Counted from the stretch's first letter, positions 1-9,902 are shown. The stretch is DNA of 64,000 nt from Mycolicibacterium bacteremicum (GCF_943913955.1 NZ_CALUAE010000001.1:1-64000), one strand, 5' to 3'. Notes: generated by a model not told the origin, from the letters alone. Translations and numbers: made by a program.

Positions 1-1104
1 GGCCGCGGCCGGGGCAGCCGCCGGGGCGGTCGCGGGCGCGGTGGCCGGGGCGGCCGGTGCCGCGGGCGCGGCCGTCGGGGTGCCGGCCGGCGCGATGCTC
101 GCCAGCGGCAGAGTCGGCTCCCGTTGTGCGGCAGGGGCGACCGGATCGCTGAGCACCAGCGGTGGCAGATCGGTGAACTTCGGAATCAGCGCCAGGAAGG
201 CCAGCGCCACCAGGCCGAGGGACAGCAGCGGCAGCAGGAATGGCGCCAGCGCCGCACCGATCCAGGTGCCCCAGCCAACCGGCTGGAATATGGCCTGATA
301 GACCAGCGCGAACAGCATCGGCCCCCAGGTGACCAGCGCCGCAGACGGATTGGTGAGAAAGTCGATGAACATCTGGCGCAGGATGCCGACCGGGTCGGAG
401 AAGAACTCCAGGATCAGATCACCACCGGGCAGTGACTTGATGTACTGCTCGAGGAACTGCGTGATGACGTTCGAATTGGTCAGCGCCGAGGCAGAATTCG
501 TCGCCTGCGCCTGGGCGGCCAGTTGGGTGCCGTTCGCCGCGAGGGCACCGGCCTCGCCGACACCGGGCGCCAGCAGCAGCGGTGCGGGCGGGGTGACCGG
601 CGTGGCCGCCACCGTTGCCGCCGACACCGCCTGATAGGTGCTCATCACGGTGGCGGCCTGAATCCACATCCGGACGTAGTCGGCTTCGTTGACCGCGATC
701 GGAATGGTGTTGATACCGAAGAAGTTCGTCGCCAGCAGCACACCGTGCATGACGTGGTTGGCGGCCAGTTCGGCCAGTGTCGGCATGGTCGCCAGCGCGG
801 TGGTGTAGGCCGCCGCCGCGGTCTGATGCTGGGCACCGGCCACCGCGCTGTTGACGCTGGCCTGCGCCAGCCAGGCCAGGTAGGGCTGGTGGGTGGCCAC
901 GTACTGCTCGGCACTCGGACCCTCCCACACCCCGGCGGCCACGGCGCCGAGGGTCGCGGTCAGTTCGGCGGCGGCGGCCGAGTACTCGGTGCTCAGCGAC
1001 TGCCAGGCTCCCGCGGCGGCCAGCAGCGACCCGGGGCCCGGGCCGCCGCTGAGCAGCGCCGAATGCACCTCGGGTGGCAGGGCCATCCAGATGGGAGCGG
1101 TCAT
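1..1104 (-). CDS. PPE4: PPE-family protein of ESX-3 (PPE4-like), 3' end outside window
   Basis: 368 residues are visible; the C-terminus lies beyond the left edge. The N-terminus carries the PPE signature (Pro-Pro-Glu at residues 10-12) and a WxG turn (Trp60-Glu-Gly62), the hallmarks of PPE proteins that pair with PE proteins for type VII export. A hydrophobic stretch follows the ~180-residue PPE domain, and the visible tail is Ala/Pro/Thr-rich. The ATG at 1104 sits 1 nt after the PE stop, so the two are translationally coupled. In M. tuberculosis, PPE4 with PE5 follows eccC3 and is an ESX-3 substrate linked to iron acquisition. The PPE4 name rests on locus order, not on an alignment. Confidence 0.9.
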   Translation of the reverse strand, partial: MTAPIWMALPPEVHSALLSGGPGPGSLLAAAGAWQSLSTEYSAAAAELTATLGAVAAGVWEGPSAEQYVATHQPYLAWLAQASVNSAVAGAQHQTAAAAYTTALATMPTLAELAANHVMHGVLLATNFFGINTIPIAVNEADYVRMWIQAATVMSTYQAVSAATVAATPVTPPAPLLLAPGVGEAGALAANGTQLAAQAQATNSASALTNSNVITQFLEQYIKSLPGGDLILEFFSDPVGILRQMFIDFLTNPSAALVTWGPMLFALVYQAIFQPVGWGTWIGAALAPFLLPLLSLGLVALAFLALIPKFTDLPPLVLSDPVAPAAQREPTLPLASIAPAGTPTAAPAAPAAPATAPATAPAAAPAAA

Positions 1105-1105
1105 C

Positions 1106-1417
1106 TCAGCCGCCGCGGGCGATCAGGTAGCTCGACGCGGCCAGCGCGTCACCGGCCGCATAGCTGGCACCGGACTGCGCGACACCCAGGCCGGCGCGGC
1201 CCAACTCCTCGACGGCCAGCGCCGCCGCGGCGCTGTGCTCGTTGCCGTGCGCGCTGAAACCGGCGGCGGTCTGCAATGAGACCGGGTCGGCGGCCGGCGG
1301 CACCACGGCGTTGACCAGTGGGGCGGCCGCGGCGTGCGCGGCGGCCAACCGGGCGGTCAGCGATTCCACCGCCGCACCCGCGGCGGTCAGTCCTTCGGGA
1401 ACCACACGCAGCGTCAT
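1106..1417 (-). CDS. PE5: PE-family protein of ESX-3 (PE5-like)
   Basis: 103-residue alpha-helical PE domain protein without a long C-terminal extension, matching the ~100-residue PE5. Pro-Glu occurs at residues 7-8, and the type VII export motif YxxxD is present as Tyr86-Ala-Ala-Gly-Asp90 near the C-terminus. It should form a helical heterodimer with the PPE protein encoded directly downstream and be secreted by ESX-3. Its ATG overlaps the eccC3 stop (ATGA), showing one polycistronic unit. Confidence 0.92.
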   Translation of the reverse strand: MTLRVVPEGLTAAGAAVESLTARLAAAHAAAAPLVNAVVPPAADPVSLQTAAGFSAHGNEHSAAAALAVEELGRAGLGVAQSGASYAAGDALAASSYLIARGG

Positions 1418-4400
1418 CAGCTGTATTCCTTTCCGTTCGAACCTGCCGGTGCGATCCGTTCGGGGACGAGCGGATTCACCAATTGCACGTATGTCGCCTC
1501 TTCGCTGTCACCGAGCAGCATGGCCCGGCCCGCAGGCAGCCTGCTGAACCGCACACCGCGGAGTTTTCCGCCGTCGGTCGGACTGCCCGACAGCATCACG
1601 GTGGTCGCCTGCAGGTCGTTGAGTCGGCGCAGCAACGGCGCCGTCATCACGGCGTGCGCCGAGCCGCTGGCCCGTGCGGTGACGATGACCCGCAGCCCCA
1701 GATCGCCCGCCTCGGCCAGCAGACCGAGCAGCGGTGTCCAGGGTCGCTGCCCGGCGTACGGGCCGCTGACGGCCGGGCCGTCTGGGATCTGGTCGACGTC
1801 ATCGATGATCAGGTAGTGCGCCTGGCCACCCCCACCGGCGCGGAAAACCCACCGCCGCAACTCGTCGGCACCCAAACCGGCCGGCGGGCGCCGCTTTTCG
1901 AGCAGGCCCGACAGGCCCAGCATGGCCGGGGTGACGCGGTCGATGTTCGGGGTGTACTCGTTGTCCGGGAACAGCGGTTCGTCCACCAGGTGCAAGCGCC
2001 GGTCGATGACCGTGAACGCGACGTCCTGCTCGCCCGAGTTGCCCCGGATGGTGCGGATCAGGTGCCGCAGCAGCGTTGTCTTACCGGACCGCGCGTCCCC
2101 GAAGACCATCATCAGCGGGTGGCGCGCGAAGTCGATCGCGACCGGACGCAGATCCTCCTCGCGCTGACCGATGACCACCTGCTCGGCCCCGAGGTACAGG
2201 GTGCCCAGTGCCGCCGGCGGCAGCTGCGTGGGCAACAACCGTACGGCCGGGGCGTGCAGGCCCGCATAGCGCGCGTTCAGCACGGCGATGTCGCGCAGAT
2301 CCGGTGCGGCGAACAGGAAGTGCTCGGCGGCCATGGTGAGGCCGCGGCCGGGCTGATCGGCCGGGACCCCGTCGGCCGGCCGGTGCAGTGCACCGACCAC
2401 CCGGACATTGCTGTCGTGCGAGTCGCTGAGCTTGAGCTCCAACCGCAGACCCAGACCATCCCGCATGGCCAGCGGAACCTCCAGCCAGTTCGGCGTGGTG
2501 ATCACGACGTGGATGCCGTAGGCCAGACCGGCATTGGCCAGTTCGGTGACCCGGGCCAGCAACGGGTTGCGGGTGTTGAAGGTGTCGGTGTTGTCCCGGC
2601 TGAACGCATAGAGGTTGTCGATCACCAGGAACACTTCGCCGTAACCGTCGCTGTACCGGCCGGCACCACCGGCCGCCGAGCCGTGCTCCTGGCGAGACCG
2701 CAGCAGCTGCTCCAGCTCGGCGAAGGTGCGCCGGATCAGTTCGGGCTGCAGTGCGGTGGCGACCGTCCCGACGTGGGCCAGCTCGGCCATCGATGCCAGC
2801 TTTCCGCCGCCGTAGTCCAGGCAGTAGAAGCTGACGTCACCGGGCGCGTGCAGGGCGGCGGCCGACAGCATGAATGTCTGCAGCGCCGTCGACTTACCCG
2901 AGCGCGGACCACCGTGGATCAGCAGATTGCCCGCGGACGTGGCGGCGTCGAAGACCAGCGGGTCGCGGCGCATCTCGAAGGGCTTGTCGATCTCGCCCAG
3001 CGGCCACTGCCACCGGCCGTCCGCGATCTCGGTGCGGGCCAGCAGATCCGCCAGCGGAATGGCCTCCTCCAGCGGTGGCAGCCACAGCTGCGGCGCCTTG
3101 GGGCCATAGTTCGCCAGTTGCTCGCCGATCGTGGTGATGAGCTTGCGCGGCGGTGGGACATCCTCGACCGCACCGCTGACGATGACGGTGTCCGGCGCCG
3201 GCTCCACCCAGCCCGCGGTGAACAGCTGCGGTTCGGGCACCGAGTGCACCACCACGGAGTGGCTGCTGCGCGGTGGATCGTAGATGCCGTCGACATAGGT
3301 GCTGCGGAACTTGATCGGGTTCGCACCGGGCGCGGGCACCAGGAAGCCCTCACCCTTGTGTTCGCGGCCGGACTCGATCTGGAAGGCATCCTCGGAGCCG
3401 ATGATCTGCCGGCTGATCGACGGGCTGGCGACCTTCAGGCCGATCCGATAGGAGGTGTTCTTGTCGATGTCCTTGATGCGGCCCACATCCAGCGTCTGTG
3501 AGGCGAACAGGATGTGGATCCGGAACGAACGACCCTTACGCGCCACGTAGTCGAACAGTTCGGCGTATTCGGGGTGGTCGGCCAGCATCAGGGTGAACTC
3601 GTCGGCCACCACGAACAGCGTCGGGATGGGCGGTAGGTCGTGGCCCGCGGCGATTGCGGCCTCGTATTCGGTGACCGAGTTGAACGCACTGTTCTGGACC
3701 CGCCGGCCCGCTTCGAGCAGCAGTTGTTCGCGTCGGGCCACCTCGCCGCGCAGCGTGTCGGCGAAACGGTCTGCCAGCGAACGCTTCTCGGCCATATTGG
3801 AGATGACGGCCACCACCTGCGGGAAGTTGCGGAAGATGTCCGCCCCCGCCTCGCCCTTGAAATCGGCGTAGATGACGATCAACCGGTCTGCCGAATGGGT
3901 GGTCAGCAGCGAGAGCAGGATCGACATCAGGGTCTGCGACTTGCCCGACCCGGTCATCCCGATCATCAACCCGTGCGGCCCCATACCGCCCTCGGCCTCG
4001 TCCTTGAGGTCGAAGATCAGCGGTTCGCCGGTGGCGGTGACGCCGATGGGGACCCGCAGTTCCTCGTCGCGGTGCCGGGGCGCCCACAGGCTCGCGACAT
4101 CCAGTGCCGACGCGTCCGAGATACCGAACAGCGTGGTGAACGTGGATGATCCGGTGGCCGCCGTGCGCGACTGTTCGGGGTTGGTGTCCCAGCGGGCCAG
4201 GCGGCGGGCCAGGTGGGCAGCCTGGCCGGCCGAGAAGGTGTCCGCGGTGTCGACATAGGGCTGCCAGCCACCGGTCTGCCAGCGCTCGATGCGGCCACCG
4301 GCGACCTTGAGGATGGGGCGTTCGGGATCGGAATACTGTTCGCGGTGCGGTTCTTTGGCGGACCGGACGATCACCGTCACGCCCGCGACACCGGCCCTGC

Positions 4401-5388
4401 CCACCACGGCGTCGGCATCGACGTCGTCATCGTCGACGAGCACCAGCAGATGCTTGCCCGCCTCCAGCGCGCTGCCGCCGAAGGCGTCGCGCTCATCGAG
4501 CACCGGGTCGAGCAGTGCACGCAGTCCGTCGACACTCGTCGCCAGGTAGCGGGCGGGCCCGACGCCGTCGACGCGTCCCGGTACATCGGTGTGCGGCAAC
4601 CACTTCAGCCAGGACCAGTCCGCCGCTTCCAGATCCGGAGTGGCCAGCGCCACTCCCAGCACCGCCGGATCGTGCCAGGTGACGGCCTGCGCGACCCAGG
4701 CGCGCAGGGCATCGCGCACCTCGTCGGGTGCACCGAACACCGTCACGCGCGAGACCTTGCCGAGGTCGATTCCGGTCGGCGCGTTGCGCACCGTGCGGTG
4801 CACGTCGAGCAGACCGCGCAGGGTGGTGTGCGCCACCGGTTCCAGGTCGATCTCGTCGGCGGCGTCCTTTACCCGCAGCGCGGTGTTCAGCGGCACATCG
4901 GCCAGGCCGGTGCGCACCACCAGGAAGTCGGGGTCGTGCGGGTCGCGCTCCCATTGCCTGCGGGTACCGGGCACCGCGGACAGCGAATCCGGTTCGGGGT
5001 GTGACCATTCCAGCGCGGCACGCTGGTCGGCGGCCTGTGCGCGGACGTTGTCCCGGACCACCGACAGGTAGCGCAGGTAGTCGGCGCGCTCGGCGTCGAC
5101 CTCCTCGGTACGCAGCTTGTTGTCCGAACCGCGGTACAACGCGGTCGCGGCCAGCAGCAGGACGAACGGGAAGAACAGCATGGTCGGCGAGATCATCCGC
5201 ATACCGGTGGCGAACAGCGCCACGATCATCCCGACGATCAGGATGACGATCAGATAGGGCAGGACCCGGCGCAGCAGCGACGGCGGCACCAGTCGCGGCA
5301 GCGACGGCGGCGCCTCGATGGTGATGGTGCCCTTGCGGGCCTCCGGGATGGGCAGCCGGCGGCGAGCCTCGAAGATCAAGCGGCTCAT
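1417..5388 (-). CDS. eccC3: ESX-3 type VII secretion ATPase EccC3 (FtsK/SpoIIIE family)
   Basis: 1323 residues, close to M. tuberculosis EccC3. Two transmembrane helices lie at about 39-60 and 66-85, followed by three FtsK-like ATPase domains with P-loops GSGKS near 479, GPRSGKST near 828 and GDARSGKT near 1098. Acidic Walker B segments are visible (VVADE near 594; VIDN and IIDD in the later domains). It is the inner-membrane motor that recognises secretion signals and drives PE/PPE and Esx export. It starts 2 nt after eccB3 and overlaps the PE gene by 4 nt. Confidence 0.95.
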   Translation of the reverse strand: MSRLIFEARRRLPIPEARKGTITIEAPPSLPRLVPPSLLRRVLPYLIVILIVGMIVALFATGMRMISPTMLFFPFVLLLAATALYRGSDNKLRTEEVDAERADYLRYLSVVRDNVRAQAADQRAALEWSHPEPDSLSAVPGTRRQWERDPHDPDFLVVRTGLADVPLNTALRVKDAADEIDLEPVAHTTLRGLLDVHRTVRNAPTGIDLGKVSRVTVFGAPDEVRDALRAWVAQAVTWHDPAVLGVALATPDLEAADWSWLKWLPHTDVPGRVDGVGPARYLATSVDGLRALLDPVLDERDAFGGSALEAGKHLLVLVDDDDVDADAVVGRAGVAGVTVIVRSAKEPHREQYSDPERPILKVAGGRIERWQTGGWQPYVDTADTFSAGQAAHLARRLARWDTNPEQSRTAATGSSTFTTLFGISDASALDVASLWAPRHRDEELRVPIGVTATGEPLIFDLKDEAEGGMGPHGLMIGMTGSGKSQTLMSILLSLLTTHSADRLIVIYADFKGEAGADIFRNFPQVVAVISNMAEKRSLADRFADTLRGEVARREQLLLEAGRRVQNSAFNSVTEYEAAIAAGHDLPPIPTLFVVADEFTLMLADHPEYAELFDYVARKGRSFRIHILFASQTLDVGRIKDIDKNTSYRIGLKVASPSISRQIIGSEDAFQIESGREHKGEGFLVPAPGANPIKFRSTYVDGIYDPPRSSHSVVVHSVPEPQLFTAGWVEPAPDTVIVSGAVEDVPPPRKLITTIGEQLANYGPKAPQLWLPPLEEAIPLADLLARTEIADGRWQWPLGEIDKPFEMRRDPLVFDAATSAGNLLIHGGPRSGKSTALQTFMLSAAALHAPGDVSFYCLDYGGGKLASMAELAHVGTVATALQPELIRRTFAELEQLLRSRQEHGSAAGGAGRYSDGYGEVFLVIDNLYAFSRDNTDTFNTRNPLLARVTELANAGLAYGIHVVITTPNWLEVPLAMRDGLGLRLELKLSDSHDSNVRVVGALHRPADGVPADQPGRGLTMAAEHFLFAAPDLRDIAVLNARYAGLHAPAVRLLPTQLPPAALGTLYLGAEQVVIGQREEDLRPVAIDFARHPLMMVFGDARSGKTTLLRHLIRTIRGNSGEQDVAFTVIDRRLHLVDEPLFPDNEYTPNIDRVTPAMLGLSGLLEKRRPPAGLGADELRRWVFRAGGGGQAHYLIIDDVDQIPDGPAVSGPYAGQRPWTPLLGLLAEAGDLGLRVIVTARASGSAHAVMTAPLLRRLNDLQATTVMLSGSPTDGGKLRGVRFSRLPAGRAMLLGDSEEATYVQLVNPLVPERIAPAGSNGKEYS

Positions 5389-5390
5389 GA

Positions 5391-6935
5391 CTAGTTGCCT
5401 CCCTCGGTGCCGGCGGCCACGGATCCCACGGTGTCATGCGCCACCAGCGCATCGGCCCGCGACAGCGTCGGACCCGGTGCGAACTGGGTGAGCACCGACC
5501 ACGGAATGGCCAGCGGGGGCGGTGTCAGGCCCAGCGCGTCAACGGCTTTCGTATCGGTGGCGGTGTCGACCCCGTACCGCACGCCGGTGTCGCTGACCCA
5601 GAAGGCCGACCCGGCCGGTGGTGCGCCGGCATCGGAGCCGACGGACTGGACGAAGTACCCGCTGCCCGGGGTGAGTGCGACCCGCTCGGCGGTCGCGGCC
5701 CCGCCGGACCCGACCAGGTCCACGGTGCGCAGTCCCTCGGGAAGCGGCAGCGCGGCGCCCGAGAGCAGGCTCAGCCGGCCCGCGGTCGCGTCGGCGGGCT
5801 TGGACCAGTAGGCGCAGGCGACCGGCGCCGCAGCGGCATCGACCAGTGTCACCTCGTCGACCGGGTAGGCGGCGGTGTCGATTCCGCCCGCCACCGGCAG
5901 TCTGGCGATCTCGTCGGCACCGAGGCGCGGGGGCTGCTGCAGCCCGAACGAGTTGGTGTTGCGCATGATCGACGCCAGCACCGGCGACACCGGTTGCAGA
6001 CCGTCGATCTGCACGACGTAGTGGCGGATGGTGTTGTCGGCTTCGAACGCCGCGACGACCGCTCCGACCGGTGCGGGCACCGGCAGTTCGAATTGCGGTG
6101 GCGCGCCGGCCCCGGGCAGGGCCGGTGCGACCAGCGGCGCAGATTCCGGGATGGCGTTGAACAGGCCGGGGGCGATGACGCGGGGGGCCGCGATGTCGGT
6201 GCCCAGGCCGAGCGCGGCGGTGACGGCGCGGTTGCCCAGATCGATGGGGCTGCGCTTGCCGTCCCACAGCAGCCAGGTCCCCGAGTGCACGCCGCCCACG
6301 TTCTGCACCAGCACGGCACGGTCGGCCGGCAGCGCAGCCGCCCGTTCACCCTGCTGATCGGGCGTGCCGGCGATCAGGGTGACACCGGCGGTGTCGCCGG
6401 ACACCGCGTCGCAGACGGTCCAGTTCGCGTCGCGAGAAGTGTTCTGCACCATGCGTTCCGGAGCACCCGGAATACCGATGAGATTGCCGCGGGCGAACCG
6501 GTCGATCTCACTGCTCTTGACCGTGGTCGGGTTCTCGGCCTGTCCGGCGATCAGTCGCGCGGAGGTGAGGTTCAGCGCCGGGTGCACGACGTCACCGATA
6601 CGGACGTAGAGCGCCGAGGTCTCGCGGTCGGCGAGGATGGTGGCGCTGCCGGCGTCGCCGCCGGGCCGGATCAGGGAGAAGACGAAGCAGCCGGCGACCA
6701 CGGTGATCGAGACCAGGGCGCCGACCAGGACCGCCCGGTTCTGGGTCCGCAGCGGGTCCACCAGCATCCGGGTGTCGTGCAGGGCCACCCCGGAGGCGAT
6801 GCGCCGCATCATGAACCGCCAGCCCGACACCTGATGGCGGGTGACGAAGCCGCGACGGTAGGCCACCCGGTCGGCGTTCTCGTTGACCGGCGTGCGCGAG
6901 GCGAATTCGCGGCGCTCTTCGGGCTGCTCGTTCAT
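5391..6935 (-). CDS. eccB3: ESX-3 membrane core component EccB3
   Basis: 514 residues with the family layout: an N-terminal cytosolic segment with the characteristic VTRHQVSGWRF region near 31-41, one transmembrane helix at about 68-89, then a large periplasmic repeat domain. EccB is a structural part of the type VII inner-membrane complex with EccC, EccD and EccE. The ATG overlaps the eccA3 stop (ATGA). Length is near that of M. tuberculosis EccB3 (538). Confidence 0.94.
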   Translation of the reverse strand: MNEQPEERREFASRTPVNENADRVAYRRGFVTRHQVSGWRFMMRRIASGVALHDTRMLVDPLRTQNRAVLVGALVSITVVAGCFVFSLIRPGGDAGSATILADRETSALYVRIGDVVHPALNLTSARLIAGQAENPTTVKSSEIDRFARGNLIGIPGAPERMVQNTSRDANWTVCDAVSGDTAGVTLIAGTPDQQGERAAALPADRAVLVQNVGGVHSGTWLLWDGKRSPIDLGNRAVTAALGLGTDIAAPRVIAPGLFNAIPESAPLVAPALPGAGAPPQFELPVPAPVGAVVAAFEADNTIRHYVVQIDGLQPVSPVLASIMRNTNSFGLQQPPRLGADEIARLPVAGGIDTAAYPVDEVTLVDAAAAPVACAYWSKPADATAGRLSLLSGAALPLPEGLRTVDLVGSGGAATAERVALTPGSGYFVQSVGSDAGAPPAGSAFWVSDTGVRYGVDTATDTKAVDALGLTPPPLAIPWSVLTQFAPGPTLSRADALVAHDTVGSVAAGTEGGN

Positions 6936-8782
6936 GCGGAGGCCTGCGGCACCGTGAGACCGAGGCCACGCAGCAGCGGGCCCGCCGATCGGCTGACGTC
7001 CTCGGCCGTGATGGCCATCAGTTCTTCATCGGTGAAATCGTCGGAATCGGAGTGGTCCAATCGGTATTCGCGTTCTTCCTCGGAACGCTCGACAAGGTTG
7101 CGGACGAATCGGCCGTTGCCGGCGATGTCCAGGCTGCGCCGGGCGGTGCCGGTGGCATCCGGGGTGGAACTGGCGGCCAGGTGGGCGAACAGCGCCTCCA
7201 TCTCGTCATGGGCCGCCGTCTCGAAGAGGCTGTCCCGCTTCTCGGCCATCCGGGTCGCCATCTCGACGAGTTCCGGTGCGCTGTAGGAGGGGAAGTCGAT
7301 GCTGCGGGTGAACCGGGACCGCAGGCCCTCGTTCGTGTCCAGGAATCGATCCAGGTCCGCGCGGTATCCGGCGACGATGACGACCAACCGGTCGCGATCG
7401 TTCTCCATCCGGGCCAGCAGGGTGTCGATGGCGACCAACCCGAAGTCGTTCTTGGCGCCGGTGGACACCAGGGCGTAGGCCTCGTCGAGAAACAGCACGC
7501 CGTCCAGGGCACTGTCGATGATGGCGTTGGTCTTGGCCTCGGTCTCCCCGATGTGCTGCCCGATCAGGTCGGCACGGTGCACCTCGCGGACGGTCTCCTT
7601 CTTCAGAAGTCCCAGCCCGCAGTAGATCTTGGCCACCACCCGCGCGATGGTGGTCTTACCGGTTCCGGGTGGGCCGGCGAAGACCAGGTGGTTGGTGCGC
7701 TGTGCGACGGCCAGCCCGCGCTCCTGACGACGGATCGACATGGCGACCGAGCTCTTCAGCCGGGCCACCTGGTATTTGACCTCTTCCAGACCGATGAACT
7801 CGGCGAGTTCGGCCTCGGCCTCGATCAGCAGGTGGGCCTTGCGCTCCTTGGCGCCCGGATCGACGAAGTCGGATTCTCCGGGCTCGGTGTCGGGATCCCA
7901 CGGGTTGCTGCGCGCCTCGATGCGCGCGGCAGTGGTGGTTTCCAGTCCGAAAGACTTGTCCAGCAATGCTTCTTCGACACCGGTGTGCTCCGGGTTGGCC
8001 GCGTAGAGTTCGGCGAGCACGTCCTCGGACTCGTTGTCCTCGCCCTGGGCGCGCAGACAGAGACCCTTGACCAGGCCGCCGTCGACGGCGGCCACCGGGA
8101 CCGGCCCGGCGGGGTTCTCCAGGTGCGACAGGGCCGGGGCGTACATGCCCAGATGGGCCAGTGCGACACCGAGGGTGACCCGGGCGGCGTGGGCGTAGTG
8201 CTCGTCGAGCTTGGGATCGTTGACGATCGGGGTGAGCAGGCGCACGACATCCGACCAGCGTCGGCTGCGGTGATACAGCGCGACCCGCAGCCAGCGGGCC
8301 TGCAGCCAGGCGGGCCGGCGGCTGATCAGATCCTCGACCAGCTGATCGGCGGCGGCGAAATCGCCGGTGTCGCCCAGCGTGGCGGCATAGGCCAGCGCGA
8401 TATCGTCGCGGCCGGTGGCGTGGAACTGCAGGTACAGCCCGGTGTCGTAGACGAAGCCCAGATCATCCGGGCCGAAGTCGATCTCGCGGGTCAGTCCGCC
8501 GAAGGTGCCCAGGGTGCCCCAGATCGTCGCGATGACCCGGCCGGCGTTGTCGCCGGTGCCCTCGCCGGCGGCGGCGAGCCCGATCCAGGCGTCACACTGC
8601 TCCCGGGCGATACGGGTCAGTTCGGTGAATCCCGAGCGCGCCGCAGCGAGGTCGGCCGGACGCCGTCGGTCGTTGACCGACAACCCCAGCGACCGGCAAC
8701 AGGTGGCGAACCTGTTCACGACGTCGCGGTCGACGCGTATCCCCCCGACGCTCGAGACGAGCGAGTTACTGACCGTATCCAT
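6932..8782 (-). CDS. eccA3: ESX-3 AAA+ ATPase EccA3 (CbxX/CfqX type)
   Basis: 616 residues: an N-terminal helical TPR-like domain (about 1-300) and a C-terminal AAA+ domain with Walker A GPPGTGKT near 369 and Walker B LFLDEAYAL near 431. EccA proteins are cytosolic ATPases acting on ESX substrates or their chaperones. It is the first gene of the operon; the ATG at 8782 follows a regulated upstream region with a candidate iron box. The downstream ESX-3 genes (esxG/H, espG3, eccD3, mycP3, eccE3) are expected beyond the left edge. Confidence 0.94.
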   Translation of the reverse strand: MDTVSNSLVSSVGGIRVDRDVVNRFATCCRSLGLSVNDRRRPADLAAARSGFTELTRIAREQCDAWIGLAAAGEGTGDNAGRVIATIWGTLGTFGGLTREIDFGPDDLGFVYDTGLYLQFHATGRDDIALAYAATLGDTGDFAAADQLVEDLISRRPAWLQARWLRVALYHRSRRWSDVVRLLTPIVNDPKLDEHYAHAARVTLGVALAHLGMYAPALSHLENPAGPVPVAAVDGGLVKGLCLRAQGEDNESEDVLAELYAANPEHTGVEEALLDKSFGLETTTAARIEARSNPWDPDTEPGESDFVDPGAKERKAHLLIEAEAELAEFIGLEEVKYQVARLKSSVAMSIRRQERGLAVAQRTNHLVFAGPPGTGKTTIARVVAKIYCGLGLLKKETVREVHRADLIGQHIGETEAKTNAIIDSALDGVLFLDEAYALVSTGAKNDFGLVAIDTLLARMENDRDRLVVIVAGYRADLDRFLDTNEGLRSRFTRSIDFPSYSAPELVEMATRMAEKRDSLFETAAHDEMEALFAHLAASSTPDATGTARRSLDIAGNGRFVRNLVERSEEEREYRLDHSDSDDFTDEELMAITAEDVSRSAGPLLRGLGLTVPQASA

Positions 8783-8825
8783 ATGTTCGTCGCAACGGAG
8801 CTGCTCGCCCCCCTGCCGTCTCCTT

Positions 8826-8846
8826 AAGTATGCCTAGGCTAACTCC
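8826..8846 (-). promoter_or_regulatory. candidate IdeR iron box upstream of eccA3
   Basis: The reverse strand reads GAGTTAGCCTAGGCATAC about 45-60 nt before the eccA3 ATG. Its GTTAGCCTA core matches the centre of the 19-bp IdeR consensus exactly, while the outer positions are degenerate (about 11 of 19 by eye). ESX-3 is IdeR-repressed by iron in mycobacteria, so the position makes sense. No Zur-like box was recognised. Confidence 0.5.
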
Positions 8847-8852
8847 GCAGAA

Positions 8853-8873
8853 GTTAGCATTGCATTAACTAAC
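8853..8873. promoter_or_regulatory. second inverted repeat (GTTAG-N11-CTAAC) in the ESX-3 promoter region
   Basis: GTTAG at 8853-8857 and CTAAC at 8869-8873 form an inverted repeat with the same half-sites as an IdeR box but wider spacing. It could be a degenerate second metal-regulator site or a promoter element of eccA3. Placement supports it; sequence match is weak. Confidence 0.3.
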
Positions 8874-9011
8874 CTGTCGAGACGTCCGCCCCCGCCTTCG
8901 CGGTGAGGACGATCACCGCTGCGCGTCGGGACGACAGCGAAGGGCCGCGGCGAACGGCAAGATAGCTGTACTGGACCGATGCCGAAGCCAGCAAACGGCG
9001 CGAAGGGCGAC

Positions 9012-9902
9012 TCAGACCAGCGGTCGACCGGTGCGAATGCGCCAGTCCAGGTCCTTGAGCAACACGTTGAACGGGAACTGCCGCACCGCGCTGGGCGCGA
9101 TGTTGTTGGCCAGCCGCAGGACACCCATCAGCCGGTCGAACCGGCGCTGACGCTGCGGATCCCACGGCAGGCGCATCTCGTCGCGGAAGCGCTGGGGCAG
9201 GAAGCCGGTGGTGATCAGTCCCGCCCAGTCCTCGGCCAGCTGTTGCAGCCGGCCCGGCAGCCGCACGCCGCGCAGCCGGCCCACCGCGATCGGGTAGAGG
9301 AATTCGCGCGCGGTGTCATCGATGTGGATCTGGTCGAGCTGCTCTTCCCAGTATTTGTCGAACGCGGCCCGGTCGGCCGGCCACATCTCGGGGGTGACCT
9401 GCAGGGTGGTGGCCAGCGTGATGCCGTCGCGGTAGTGCTGGTCGGCGGTCTCGTCGTCGATCTCGCCGACGAAGATCCGCCGGATGTCGACCGATCCCTT
9501 GTACAGGCAGGCCGCCACCCAGAGCTGCAGGTCCTTGTCGAAGGCGTTGTACTTGACCGGGCTCTGCTCGGTCGAGTGCACCTGGGCGTGTGCCTTGTTG
9601 ACCGCCCGCCGGAAGGCGGCCTTCTGCTCATCGGTCCCCCGCCCGGCGACCGCGAGGTAGGTGAAGGTGGTGCGGGCGCGCTTGACCGGGTGCCGGTCGA
9701 TGCGACCGCTTTCGACCTTGCTCTCGATGACGCCGTAGGCGACCCCGGGGCGGCCGAGCTGCATCACCACATTGGCCGGCCCGGCCAGCAGGGCAACGCC
9801 CATCAGACCGTCGGCAACCGAGGCGCCCCGGCGGCGCCGGCGCCGTTGCGCAGGCACCGGTGCACACGCGGTGTCGTTGATGGCCCGTTCGACGATCGCC
9901 AT
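9012..9902 (-). CDS. DUF2236 / MpaB-like oxygenase family protein
   Basis: 296 residues resembling the DUF2236 family, which includes MpaB/rubber-oxygenase-type heme b proteins. Supporting features are the central HPVKRARTT stretch and conserved histidines with aromatic residues such as HSTEQSPVKYNAFD. An Arg-rich patch (RRRRRR near 20-25) precedes a short hydrophobic segment. Position beside ESX-3 and a TetR gene corresponds to M. tuberculosis Rv0276. It is transcribed divergently from the TetR gene across a short region with an inverted repeat, so it is the likely target of that repressor. Substrate unknown. Confidence 0.75.
   Translation of the reverse strand: MAIVERAINDTACAPVPAQRRRRRRGASVADGLMGVALLAGPANVVMQLGRPGVAYGVIESKVESGRIDRHPVKRARTTFTYLAVAGRGTDEQKAAFRRAVNKAHAQVHSTEQSPVKYNAFDKDLQLWVAACLYKGSVDIRRIFVGEIDDETADQHYRDGITLATTLQVTPEMWPADRAAFDKYWEEQLDQIHIDDTAREFLYPIAVGRLRGVRLPGRLQQLAEDWAGLITTGFLPQRFRDEMRLPWDPQRQRRFDRLMGVLRLANNIAPSAVRQFPFNVLLKDLDWRIRTGRPLV

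Noticed and set aside
1318..3501. Long + strand reading frame opposite eccC3
   Set aside because: Antisense shadow of a high-GC gene; composition is Arg/Gly/His-rich with no recognisable domain. The same applies to long frames opposite eccB3 (5436-7286), eccA3 (7052-8827), fadE6 (14075-15952), fadD2 (17476-19017) and the rhamnose genes.
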